This document shows positions 9,353-17,801 of a stretch of 64,000 nt of DNA, in pieces. A program made the position numbers and the translations under genes. The notes beneath the pieces were generated by a model. It searched no databases. It worked only from the letters and a program-made list of their open reading frames with translations, and was not told the DNA's origin. Source of the DNA: Ruminococcaceae bacterium UBA6413 (GTDB lineage Bacteria > Bacillota > Clostridia > Oscillospirales > Ruminococcaceae); assembly GCA_002437415.1 (NCBI GenBank), contig DJPL01000042.1, positions 95,436 through 159,435 on the forward strand, read 5' to 3'. Numbering within the stretch: the first letter of the stretch is position 1; the number at the start of each line of letters is the position of its first letter.

Positions 9353-10527
9353 TACAGTACACCGAGATCTTCAAGAAACAGTCTTATACGCTCAAGAGCT
9401 GTCTTGATATGCTGAAGTGAATATGCGTATGATACGCGGATATAACCCTCGCCGCACTTACCGAAGGCATCGCCCGGCACGACGGCAACTCTGTGCTTTT
9501 CTATCAGCTGTTCGCAAAATTCCTGTGATGAAAGACCTGTTTTCTTTATCGACGGGAAGATGTAGAATGCACCCTCGGGTTCAAAGCATTCAAGCCCCAT
9601 CTCATTGAAGCCGTTTACTATAAGCCGTCTTCTCATATCGTATTCGTTGCGCATATATTCTATATCTTTTTTGCAGTCCTTGAGCGCTACTACGGCGGCG
9701 TACTGGCTCATTGTGGGTGAACACATTATGCCGTACTGGTGTATCTTCAGCATCTGAGTGATGATAGGAGCGGGTGCTGCGGCAAAGCCGAGTCGCCAGC
9801 CTGTCATTGAAAACGCCTTTGAAAAGCCGTTTATAAGAACAGTGCGCTCTCTCATTCCGTCAATTTCGGCTATTGAGCAGTGCTCTTCATCGCCGTAGGT
9901 AAGCTCGGAATATATCTCGTCCGAGATTACGACAATATTTGTATCTCTGATGACCTCAGCAATCGCTTCAAGATCAGATCTTCTCATAACTGCGCCTGTC
10001 GGGTTATTAGGGTAGGGGAGCACCAGAGCCTTTGTCTTGGGGGTAATGTGAGCCTTGAGCGCTTCGGGTGTTAGCTTGAAGCCGTTTTCAACGCTTGTTT
10101 CTATTGCAACAGGCGTGCCGTTTGCAAGGGTCACTATAGGACCGTAACAGACAAAGCTCGGCTGAGGGATAAGTACCTCATCGCCTGTGTCTACAAGCGC
10201 TCTTACGGCAAGGTCTATAGCTTCCGAGCCGCCGACCGTCACGAGAATTTCGTGCATAGGGTCATAGGAAACGTGTATTCTGTCGGTTATATAGTCGTTT
10301 ATCGCACAGCGCAGATCAGCAAGTCCCGCATTTGCCGTGTAGTTGGTACGACCCTTTTCAAGTACTCTTATAGCTTCTTTTCTTATTGCCCAGGGGGTCT
10401 TGAAGTCGGGTTCGCCTACCGACAGAGAAATTACATCATCGTAGCTTGCTGCTATATCAAAAAACTTTCTTATGCCCGAAAATTGCAGATCCTGCACCTT
10501 TCGGGAAAGTATATTTTCATAATCCAT
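9352..10527 (-). CDS. pyridoxal-phosphate aminotransferase, class I/II
   Basis: A 391-residue fold-type I aminotransferase of the AspC/PatA-like group. Visible features: VGEPDFKTP near residue 38, the LPYPNNPTGAV stretch, and the PLP lysine in NGFSKAFSMTGWRLG, followed by the C-terminal phosphate-binding Arg in GYIRVSYA. The substrate cannot be fixed from sequence; aromatic or aspartate amino acids are likely. The ATG at 10527 overlaps the stop of the Lrp/AsnC gene (TGATG), and a GTG one codon earlier is an alternative. Coupling to an Lrp regulator supports a role in amino acid metabolism. Confidence 0.88.
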   Translation of the reverse strand: MDYENILSRKVQDLQFSGIRKFFDIAASYDDVISLSVGEPDFKTPWAIRKEAIRVLEKGRTNYTANAGLADLRCAINDYITDRIHVSYDPMHEILVTVGGSEAIDLAVRALVDTGDEVLIPQPSFVCYGPIVTLANGTPVAIETSVENGFKLTPEALKAHITPKTKALVLPYPNNPTGAVMRRSDLEAIAEVIRDTNIVVISDEIYSELTYGDEEHCSIAEIDGMRERTVLINGFSKAFSMTGWRLGFAAAPAPIITQMLKIHQYGIMCSPTMSQYAAVVALKDCKKDIEYMRNEYDMRRRLIVNGFNEMGLECFEPEGAFYIFPSIKKTGLSSQEFCEQLIEKHRVAVVPGDAFGKCGEGYIRVSYAYSLQHIKTALERIRLFLEDLGVL

Positions 10528-11012
10528 CACGGAGATACTAAACTCCTTTCATCCGTGTTCTTAAGGAACATCTTGTCTTTTTCTTTATATCTGTGCAGAA
10601 TGAAGTGTGTTGTTGTGCTGAGAACACCGCCGAGAGGCGCGAGCCTGTCTGTTACGAACATAGCGACATCGCGCAGGTTTGTGCCCTTTATAGTTACTGC
10701 AAGGTCATATCCGCCGCTCATCAGATAAACGGAGGATACCTCTTCGTACTGGGCTATTACTGCGGCAACATCATCGTAGCCGCACTGTATCTCGGGAGAA
10801 ACTCTGACCTCGATAAATGCGCAGACTGAGTTCCTGTCAAATTCTTCTTCATTTATAATTGCGGTATAGCCGATTATCATTCCGCTCTTTTCAAGCTCCG
10901 CTATCATCGCCGCGACATCATCGGCTGAGGTATCCAGCATCGCCGCTAACTGTTCGTTTGAAAGTCTGGCGTCCTGTCTTAAAAGGTTAACAAGCTTTTC
11001 TTTCTTTGTCAT
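10527..11012 (-). CDS. Lrp/AsnC family transcriptional regulator
   Basis: A 161-residue regulator with an N-terminal winged helix (residues about 1-55; LLRQDARLSNEQLAAMLDTS) and a C-terminal RAM domain that usually binds amino acids (VRVSPEIQCGYDDVA, YLMSGGYDLAV). It is coupled to the aminotransferase gene and may autoregulate this operon, which is inference. A GGAGG ribosome site lies before the ATG. It follows the PHP gene with a 16-base gap. Confidence 0.9.
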   Translation of the reverse strand: MTKKEKLVNLLRQDARLSNEQLAAMLDTSADDVAAMIAELEKSGMIIGYTAIINEEEFDRNSVCAFIEVRVSPEIQCGYDDVAAVIAQYEEVSSVYLMSGGYDLAVTIKGTNLRDVAMFVTDRLAPLGGVLSTTTHFILHRYKEKDKMFLKNTDERSLVSP

Positions 11013-11028
11013 CGTCTTATCCTCCGAA

Positions 11029-11850
11029 TTATTTTATACTGATAAATGTAGGATTGCGTTTTTTGAAAAATGCAAGCTCTGTAAATCCTACACTTTTTGC
11101 GAGTGCTATTGCCTCGGGAATGCCCTTTCCGAGGTCTTCTGTGCAATGTGCGTCTGAACCGACCGTAAGTATCTTACCGCCGAGCTCCTTATAAAGTCTT
11201 ACGTAGTATTCATCGGGCAGAGTAAGACCTATCTTTTGTCTGAGCCCGCTTGAATTTATTTCAATTCCGATATCGTTTTTGATAAGAGTCGAGAATATCT
11301 CCTTTATTATCGAAAGATACTTGCTCATATCTATATAAAGTCCTGATTCGCCGACAATATATCGTAAGGGATATGTAAGATGTCCGAGAACGTCAAATTC
11401 TCCCCAGCGAGCCATCTCGAGCATTTCTTCAAAGTACAGCTTCATTATCATCTCGGGCTGTACCTCGTTATAATCAAGCAGGTAGAAATCCTCCCAGCCG
11501 TTGCACATATGAAGCGAGCCGATTATGAAGTCGTATTTATAGCTTGACAGCATTCTTTTTGTAAGCTCCATATCCTGAAGCGGCTGTCCGAGCTCAACGC
11601 CGTATGCCATATTTATCTGCCCCGCATATTTCTCAATTAGGGCGGGAGATATCTCCGACGCTCGTTTTACGGGTTCTTCATAGAGGTATTCCTCATCGTA
11701 GAATTTATTTATTTCAAGGTGATCCGTGAGAGAGTAGTAACTGATACCAAGCTCTATCGCTCGTCTGACCATTTCTTCGGGTTCGTTGCTTCCGTCGGGT
11801 GACAGGTTGGAGTGGTTGTGCACGTCCATCAGAATTTCCGATTTGTTCAT
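11029..11850 (-). CDS. PHP-domain phosphatase, histidinol-phosphatase (HisK) type
   Basis: A 273-residue PHP hydrolase. Metal-binding signatures are visible: DVHNHSNLSPDGS at the N-terminus, LTDHLEIN, the GSLHMCNGWEDFY segment, FDVLGHLTYPLRY, and C-terminal VGSDAHCTEDLG. The family includes HisK-type histidinol-phosphatases, but no other his gene is near, so the substrate is uncertain. It is the first gene of the PHP-lrp-aminotransferase-ispE operon, with a promoter at 11896-11924. Confidence 0.83.
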   Translation of the reverse strand: MNKSEILMDVHNHSNLSPDGSNEPEEMVRRAIELGISYYSLTDHLEINKFYDEEYLYEEPVKRASEISPALIEKYAGQINMAYGVELGQPLQDMELTKRMLSSYKYDFIIGSLHMCNGWEDFYLLDYNEVQPEMIMKLYFEEMLEMARWGEFDVLGHLTYPLRYIVGESGLYIDMSKYLSIIKEIFSTLIKNDIGIEINSSGLRQKIGLTLPDEYYVRLYKELGGKILTVGSDAHCTEDLGKGIPEAIALAKSVGFTELAFFKKRNPTFISIK

Positions 11851-11895
11851 TTTTGTTACCTTCCTTTTGCGGCTGTCTATATCTATACACTATTT

Positions 11896-11924
11896 ATTGT
11901 ACCACAAACGAAGCTGTTTGTCTA
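11896..11924 (-). promoter_or_regulatory. promoter of the PHP-lrp-aminotransferase-ispE operon
   Basis: Minus strand TAGACA (11924-11919), 17-base spacer, TACAAT (11901-11896). Two mismatches to consensus in total. Confidence 0.6.
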
Positions 11925-11955
11925 TTGAATTATAAAATAAAATCCGCAGTTTTGC

Positions 11956-11987
11956 AAAAAAATACCGAGGAAACAAATTCCCCGGCA
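11956..11987 (-). terminator. intrinsic terminator after rex
   Basis: Minus strand CCGGGGAA, loop TTTGT, TTCCTCGG, then TA and a run of seven T. It begins 10 bases after the rex stop and closes the acn-icd-rex operon. Confidence 0.88.
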
Positions 11988-11996
11988 GATTTTTAT

Positions 11997-12644
11997 TTAC
12001 TTGTCATTGTCAAGATTGTTATTTACACCGTAGGAAAGCGTCAGCAGACTGTCACCGAGGTGAACATTCTCAACAATTATATTCTTGTGCTCAACGTTTA
12101 TGTCATAGTGGGAGAAATTCCAGAATGACCGCACGCCAAGCCCTGTAAGGCGGTCGACTATCTCCTTTGTTACGGACTTCGGTATGCAAAGAACCGCAAC
12201 CTCGGGCTTGTTTTCACGGCAGAAGCCTTCAAGGTCGTCTATATCCGTGATGGTAAGCTTTCCGAGAGGATTACCGACTATTTTCTTGTTGGAGTCGAAT
12301 ATGCCGATAAGGCTGCACCCGCTCTTTTCAAAGTTAATATGCACCGCAAGCGCCGTGCCGAGATTGCCCGCACCGATAAGTATTGTTTTTCTGTGCTTGT
12401 CAACACCGAGAATACGACCTATTTCTTTTCTCAGCTCCGATACGTTGTAGCCGTAGCCCTGCTGTCCGAAGCCTCCGAAGCAGTTAAGATCCTGTCTTAT
12501 CTGGGACGCGGTAAGGTGCATTCTCTCGGACAATTCTCTTGATGATATCTTTGAGATCCGCTGATCCTCAAGCTCGCCGAGAAAGCGATAGTAGCGGGGA
12601 AGTCTGCGTATTACCGAGTTTGATATATTGATGCTTTTCGACAA
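11997..12644 (-). CDS. rex: redox-sensing transcriptional repressor Rex
   Basis: A 215-residue NADH/NAD+-responsive repressor. The N-terminal winged helix (ISNSVIRRLPRYYRFL, then SRELSERMHLTASQIRQDL) and the Rossmann NAD site IGAGNLGTAL are clear; the C-terminal swapped helix is present. Rex typically controls fermentation, hydrogenase and NADH-oxidising genes. The TTG start is supported by AAGGAGG 7 bases upstream. It lies 36 bases after icd on the same strand without an intervening terminator, so it is probably co-transcribed with aconitase and isocitrate dehydrogenase, which is an unusual setting for rex. Confidence 0.95.
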   Translation of the reverse strand: MSKSINISNSVIRRLPRYYRFLGELEDQRISKISSRELSERMHLTASQIRQDLNCFGGFGQQGYGYNVSELRKEIGRILGVDKHRKTILIGAGNLGTALAVHINFEKSGCSLIGIFDSNKKIVGNPLGKLTITDIDDLEGFCRENKPEVAVLCIPKSVTKEIVDRLTGLGVRSFWNFSHYDINVEHKNIIVENVHLGDSLLTLSYGVNNNLDNDK

Positions 12645-12680
12645 GGTGATGCCTCCTTACAGTTTCGTGTTTTTACTGAA

Positions 12681-13892
12681 TTACAGTGTTTCCTTCAGTC
12701 TGTTGTTGATCTCGAGCAGGAAGTCCTCTGTGTTTACCTTTCTCTTGTTTTCGAGATTTGAAAGTACATAGAGGTCGCCTGTCATAACGCCGTCTTCGAT
12801 CGTCTTTACAGTAGCCTTTTCAAGCTTGTCTGCAAAGTCGGAAAGCTCCTTGTTGCCGTCAAGCTCGCCGCGCTTTCTTAATGCGCCTGTCCAAGCAAAC
12901 AGAGTTGCTACCGAGTTTGTAGATGTTTCTTCGCCCTTTAAGTGCTTGTAGTAGTGACGTGTTACTGTGCCGTGTGCGGCTTCGTACTCATAAACGCCTG
13001 TGGGTGAAACGAGAACGGATGTCATCATACCGAGGCTACCGAATGCTGTTGCTACCATATCCGACATAACATCGCCGTCATAGTTCTTGCAAGCCCAGAT
13101 GTAGCCGCCCTCTGAACGTACAACTCTTGCTACTGCGTCATCAATAAGAGTGTAGAAGTATGTGATACCTGCGGCATCAAACTTTTCCTTATACTCGTTA
13201 TCGAATATTTCCTGGAAAATATCCTTGAATGTGTGGTCGTACTTCTTTGAGATCGTGTCCTTTGTTGCAAACCAGATATCCTGCTTTGTATCAAGTGCAA
13301 AGTTGAAGCACGCTCTTGCGAAGCTTGCGATACTTGCGTTGATGTTGTGAAGTCCCTGGATAATGCCGTCAGAACCGTTGAACTTGTGGATAAGCTGTCT
13401 TGTTTCGTTGCCGTCCTTGTCGGTCACAACAAGCTCTGCTGTGCTGCCGTCGGCAACCTTCATCTCGGAGTTCTTGTAAACATCGCCGTAAGCGTGACGG
13501 GCGATAGTTATAGGCTTCTTCCAGCCGGGGAGCAGAGGAGTGATACCCTTTACGATAATGGGCGCTCTGAATACCGTACCGTCAAGGATCGCACGGATAG
13601 TGCCGTTGGGCGACTTCCACATTTCCTTTAAGTCGTATTCTGTCATTCTCTGTGCGTTAGGTGTTATTGTTGCGCACTTTACCGCAACGCCGTACTTCTT
13701 GGTTGCATTTGCGGAGTCGATAGTTACCTGATCGTTGGTTTCGTTTCTGTGAACAAGACCGAGATCGTAATAATCCGTCTTTAAGTCAACGTAAGGGCAG
13801 ATAAGAATATCCTTGATCATCTTCCAGATAATTCTGGTCATTTCGTCGCCGTCCATCTCAACGATGGGGGTGGTCATCTGAATTTTTGCCAT
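12681..13892 (-). CDS. icd: isocitrate dehydrogenase, homodimeric eukaryote-like type
   Basis: A 403-residue enzyme converting isocitrate to 2-oxoglutarate and CO2, by family NADP-dependent. The start [18 protein letters not shown] and segments such as [16 protein letters not shown] and [15 protein letters not shown] match the eukaryotic IDH1/IDH2 subgroup rather than the E. coli type. It follows the aconitase gene by 20 bases with an AAAGGA ribosome site. Together they would make 2-oxoglutarate for glutamate synthesis; no citrate synthase is in the window. Confidence 0.95.
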   Translation of the reverse strand: MAKIQMTTPIVEMDGDEMTRIIWKMIKDILICPYVDLKTDYYDLGLVHRNETNDQVTIDSANATKKYGVAVKCATITPNAQRMTEYDLKEMWKSPNGTIRAILDGTVFRAPIIVKGITPLLPGWKKPITIARHAYGDVYKNSEMKVADGSTAELVVTDKDGNETRQLIHKFNGSDGIIQGLHNINASIASFARACFNFALDTKQDIWFATKDTISKKYDHTFKDIFQEIFDNEYKEKFDAAGITYFYTLIDDAVARVVRSEGGYIWACKNYDGDVMSDMVATAFGSLGMMTSVLVSPTGVYEYEAAHGTVTRHYYKHLKGEETSTNSVATLFAWTGALRKRGELDGNKELSDFADKLEKATVKTIEDGVMTGDLYVLSNLENKRKVNTEDFLLEINNRLKETL

Positions 13893-13912
13893 TATAGCTT
13901 TTCCTTTCGATA

Positions 13913-15862
13913 TTACTTGTTGTGCTTGGTGTAGTTAAGCAGTCCGCCTGCGAGCATCATACCCTTGCCGCGCTCGGATAATTCGCAGGTGACTTCATAT
14001 TCTGTACCCTTTGTTATATTCTTTACGGTTATCTTAGTACCGTTTTCTATCGCATTTCTGATACCGGGGAGCTCAAGAACGTCATCGCGGTCGATCTTGT
14101 CGTAATCAGCCTCGTTTACAAAGCACAGGGGGAGAATACCGTTGTTGATAAGGTTCTGTCTGTGGATACGTGCAAACGATTTGCAGATTATAGCCTTTAC
14201 GCCGAGGTAGAGGGGAGCGAGCGCCGCGTGCTCTCTTGATGAGCCCTGACCGTAGTTTGCGCCGCCGATGATAATGCTCTTGCCGAGTTCCTTTGCTCTT
14301 GTCGGGAAGGTTTCGTCACATACTGTGAAGCAGTACTGCGAAATTGCGGGGATATTTGAACGCAGAGGTAATATCTTTGCGCCGGCAGGCATAATATGGT
14401 CTGTAGTGATATTGTCGCCGACCTTGAGAGATACCTCAGCCTTGATATCCTCTGCAAGAGGAACGTTTACGGGGAAGGGCTTTATGTTCGGTCCTCTGAG
14501 GACTTCTACATTGGGAGCTTCCTCGGGAGAAGCGGGAGGAACTACCATATTGTCGTTTATAAGGAACTTTTCGGGCATTACATAAGGAGGCATTTCGCCG
14601 ACAAGTCTGGGATCTGTAAATACACCTGTGAGCGCTGAGATAGCGGCTGTTTCAGGTGATACGAGGTAGATCTGACCGTCCTTTGTTCCGCTTCTTCCCA
14701 AGAAGTTTCTGTTGAAGGTACGCAGTGAGATACCCTTTGAGTTAGGCGACTGACCCATACCTATGCACGGACCGCAGGCGCTCTCGAGTATTCTTGCACC
14801 GGCACTGATAAGTATCGATAATGCACCGCAGTCGGCGAGCATATTGAATACCTGCTTTGAACCGGGAGCGATCGACAGGCTCACATCGGGGTGAACAGTC
14901 TTACCCTTTAATATATGAGCGACCTTCAGCATATCCTGTAAGGAGGAGTTGGTACATGAACCGATACATACCTGATCTATCTTGATAGCGCCGATCTCCT
15001 TAACGGTCTTTACGTTGTCGGGGCTGTGAGGACAAGCTGCCATGGGAACAAGCTCTGAGAGATTTATATTTATCTCTTCATCGTATACCGCATCGGGATC
15101 TGCGCTGAGAGCTACGAAGTCCTCTTCACGATCCTGTGCCTTTAAGAAAGCAAGTGTTGTTTCGTCGGAGGGGAAGATCGATGTTGTCGCGCCGAGCTCC
15201 GCACCCATATTGGTAATTGTTGCACGTTCGGGAACGCTGAGGCTTTTTACGCCTTCGCCGCAGTACTCGATAACCTTACCTACGCCGCCCTTTACGGACA
15301 TTATCTGAAGTACCTTTAAAATTACGTCCTTTGCGGAAACCCAGTCGTTAAGCTTACCTGTGAGGTTTACCTTTACTACCTTGGGCATTGTGATGTAATA
15401 AGCGCCGCCGCCCATTGCAACCGCAACGTCAAGTCCGCCTGCGCCCATAGCGAGCATACCGATACCGCCGCCTGTAGGTGTGTGGCTGTCAGAGCCGATA
15501 AGCGTCTTGCCGGGCTTACCGAAACGTTCAAGGTGGACCTGGTGGCAGATACCGTTACCGGGACGTGAGAAATAAATTCCGTGCTTCTTTGCAACACTGC
15601 CTATGTATCTGTGGTCGTCGGCGTTTTCAAAGCCTGACTGGAGTGTGTTGTGGTCGATATAAGCGAGTGAACGCTCTGTCTTTACTCTGTCTATGCCCAT
15701 AGCCTCAAACTGAAGATATGCCATAGTACCTGTAGCGTCCTGTGTCAGAGTCTGGTCGATATGAAGACCGATCTCTGTGCCTTTGATCATCTCGCCGTCA
15801 ATTATGTGGTTTTTGATGATCTTTTCAGTAAGGGTAAGACCCCTGCTTTCGTTGTTTCCCAT
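13913..15862 (-). CDS. acn: aconitate hydratase
   Basis: A 649-residue aconitase that interconverts citrate and isocitrate. The [4Fe-4S] ligands are visible in CIGSCTNSS and [16 protein letters not shown], and the C-terminal swivel domain has [15 protein letters not shown]. Length and the N-terminal [14 protein letters not shown] place it with the shorter bacterial/mitochondrial-like aconitases rather than the 900-residue AcnA. A strong AGGAGG ribosome site and a consensus promoter precede it. It heads the acn-icd-rex operon. Confidence 0.95.
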   Translation of the reverse strand: MGNNESRGLTLTEKIIKNHIIDGEMIKGTEIGLHIDQTLTQDATGTMAYLQFEAMGIDRVKTERSLAYIDHNTLQSGFENADDHRYIGSVAKKHGIYFSRPGNGICHQVHLERFGKPGKTLIGSDSHTPTGGGIGMLAMGAGGLDVAVAMGGGAYYITMPKVVKVNLTGKLNDWVSAKDVILKVLQIMSVKGGVGKVIEYCGEGVKSLSVPERATITNMGAELGATTSIFPSDETTLAFLKAQDREEDFVALSADPDAVYDEEININLSELVPMAACPHSPDNVKTVKEIGAIKIDQVCIGSCTNSSLQDMLKVAHILKGKTVHPDVSLSIAPGSKQVFNMLADCGALSILISAGARILESACGPCIGMGQSPNSKGISLRTFNRNFLGRSGTKDGQIYLVSPETAAISALTGVFTDPRLVGEMPPYVMPEKFLINDNMVVPPASPEEAPNVEVLRGPNIKPFPVNVPLAEDIKAEVSLKVGDNITTDHIMPAGAKILPLRSNIPAISQYCFTVCDETFPTRAKELGKSIIIGGANYGQGSSREHAALAPLYLGVKAIICKSFARIHRQNLINNGILPLCFVNEADYDKIDRDDVLELPGIRNAIENGTKITVKNITKGTEYEVTCELSERGKGMMLAGGLLNYTKHNK

Positions 15863-15894
15863 TTTTTGTCCTCCTGAAAAAAAGATTACAGTTA

Positions 15895-15923
15895 ATTATA
15901 CATTATATCAAAGTAAAAGTCAA
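15895..15923 (-). promoter_or_regulatory. sigma-A promoter of acn-icd-rex
   Basis: Minus strand TTGACT (15923-15918), 17-base spacer, TATAAT (15900-15895). A second overlapping TATAAT lies a few bases upstream. No clean Rex operator was seen here. Confidence 0.8.
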
Positions 15924-16078
15924 GAATTTGCGCGGTTTGCGACAAAGCGAAAACCGATAACCGCAAAATTTATTTGTTTATATTGCACAAGCACAAACAC
16001 GGTTTATTATAGGATATATAGAAAATCATTTCTGCAAGTGCAAATTTGATGAAATTTGAGAAAATAAACCCTTTGCGG
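15924..16078. other. intergenic region between divergent acn and lipoprotein operons
   Basis: The 328-base space between acn (15862) and the lipoprotein start (16191) carries two divergent promoters near its ends. The AT-rich middle shows no gene or clear operator. Confidence 0.6.
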
Positions 16079-16108
16079 TTGACTTCATCAGTGAAGATGT
16101 TGTATAAT
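16079..16108 (+). promoter_or_regulatory. promoter of the lipoprotein-amidase operon
   Basis: TTGACT (16079-16084), 18-base spacer, TATAAT (16103-16108). A small hairpin TCCCG/CGGGA follows in the leader at 16119-16135. Confidence 0.7.
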
Positions 16109-16190
16109 TTACTGTATATCCCGTATTTTGCGGGAAATTTTACGAGGCGTATCTGATGCAGAATGTATAAATCACCCGAAAGGAAAATAT

Positions 16191-17771
16191 ATGTCCGTAA
16201 AAAAGAAAATTGCCTTTACTGCGATTGCCGCGGCGGTGTCGGTTATGGCAAGCGGTTGCGGCAAGGCACTTATACTTGAAAATAACCCGTCCGAAAGCGA
16301 ACGGAATAATAATATAATGAGCGGAGTTACCGTCAGCAAAACCGAGATAAAGCCTGCGGAAAGCATACCCGAGCAGACAGGCTCGCATCAGACGACTACT
16401 GCCGCAAAAACAAAGGCTACATCTGTAGAGCAAGCAAAGCCCGAAGCTGTGGCAACGACAGCTGTATCTGACGAGATATCAAACGGTGAGCCGACGGAAA
16501 ATTCGCGCTATGACAGCTCAGACCCATTGCCTGAGCCCGACAGCACAGAGCCGCCTGTTTCGGTTATCGAAACCGAGCAGCCCGAAACCGTGAGCTTGGC
16601 AGCTGAAAGTAAGGCGCAGGAAACGCCTGCGCTCACCGACAATCTGCCTGTAAACAGCTACACAGCGCTTAATTACAGCGATGTCAAGGGCGTATGGATA
16701 TCGTATTTTGAGCTGTATCCTATTCTCACGGGCAAGAGCAAGGCAGAATTTACGAGCGACATCGGAGAGTATTACGACAACTGTCTGTCACTCGGCATAA
16801 ATACGGTGTATGTTCATGTGCGCCCATACGGTGACGCAATATACAGATCCGACTATTTTCCCTGGTCGAAATACTGCACAGGTTATATCGGAGAAGATCC
16901 GGGCTTTGACCCGCTGGATATTATGATAGAAGAGGCTCACGCAAGAGGAATATCATTTCAGGCGTGGGTCAACCCTCTGCGTTGCTATCAGGAGGACGAC
17001 GCTCCGTATGTAAGCACCTCTTATAAGACAGGTCAGTGGTATGATACAAAGGACGGCGACTATATCGTCAAGGTAAACTCATACTGGTGGCTCAATCCCG
17101 CTTATAAGGAGGTCACAGACCTCATTGCACTCGGCGCGGCGGAGCTTGTGTCAAGGTATGACGTTGACGGTGTGCATATAGACGATTATTTTTATCCCAC
17201 GACCGATGAATCGTTTGACAGCATCGCTTTCAGCGCTTCTTCGTACAGCAGTCTGTCGCAGTTCAGGCTTGATAATTGCAGCCGAATGGTATCGGGTATG
17301 TACAATGCCGTTAAATCGCACAATCCGACCGCTGTATTCGGTGTAAGCGCGCAGGGCAACGTTACCAACAACGAAACACAGCTTTACGCAGATGTTGAGA
17401 AATGGTCAAGAGAAAGCGGCTATGTGGATTATATGGCACCGCAGATATACTACGGCTTTGACAACAGCGGACAACCGTTTGAACAGGTCATTGAGCAATG
17501 GGACGATATGCTGAGCGGTACAGGAAAAGCACTGATACCGGGTCTTGCGGTGTACAAGATAGGCACAGAAGACGCCTGGGCGGGCAACGGTCAGTATGAA
17601 TGGATAAATGATACAGAGATCATAAAACGACAGATTATAAAGTCACAGGAAACGTCAAATTACGGCGGCGTGATACTTTACAGCTATCAGTTCATTTTTG
17701 AGCCCGATGCTGCTGTAAAGCAGGAGGTGGACGAAGAGATCGCGGCGTTCAAGCCGCTCCTTACACAGTAA
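16191..17771 (+). CDS. GHL10/DUF187-type glycoside hydrolase-like lipoprotein
   Basis: A 526-residue lipoprotein. A lysine-rich signal peptide ends in the lipobox MASGC (Cys23), so the mature protein is anchored outside the membrane. Residues about 30-165 form a Thr/Glu/Pro/Ser-rich linker. From about 170 the GHL10-type TIM barrel shows KGVWISYFELYPI, NTVYVHVRPYGDAIY, the acidic VDGVHIDDYFYP motif and a C-terminal GGVILYSYQF strand. Such enzymes are thought to cleave bacterial cell-wall or surface glycans. The start at 16191 has AAAGGA upstream and directly gives the signal peptide; an open frame 21 codons longer does not. The amidase gene follows 30 bases later. Confidence 0.87.
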   Translation: MSVKKKIAFTAIAAAVSVMASGCGKALILENNPSESERNNNIMSGVTVSKTEIKPAESIPEQTGSHQTTTAAKTKATSVEQAKPEAVATTAVSDEISNGEPTENSRYDSSDPLPEPDSTEPPVSVIETEQPETVSLAAESKAQETPALTDNLPVNSYTALNYSDVKGVWISYFELYPILTGKSKAEFTSDIGEYYDNCLSLGINTVYVHVRPYGDAIYRSDYFPWSKYCTGYIGEDPGFDPLDIMIEEAHARGISFQAWVNPLRCYQEDDAPYVSTSYKTGQWYDTKDGDYIVKVNSYWWLNPAYKEVTDLIALGAAELVSRYDVDGVHIDDYFYPTTDESFDSIAFSASSYSSLSQFRLDNCSRMVSGMYNAVKSHNPTAVFGVSAQGNVTNNETQLYADVEKWSRESGYVDYMAPQIYYGFDNSGQPFEQVIEQWDDMLSGTGKALIPGLAVYKIGTEDAWAGNGQYEWINDTEIIKRQIIKSQETSNYGGVILYSYQFIFEPDAAVKQEVDEEIAAFKPLLTQ

Positions 17772-17801
17772 AAGCCGTAATATCGGAAGGAAGAGCAGAA
17801 G

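Noticed and set aside
15924..16078. Rex-like site TTGTGC...AACAA between acn and the lipoprotein gene
   Set aside because: Half-sites and spacing do not match the Rex consensus.
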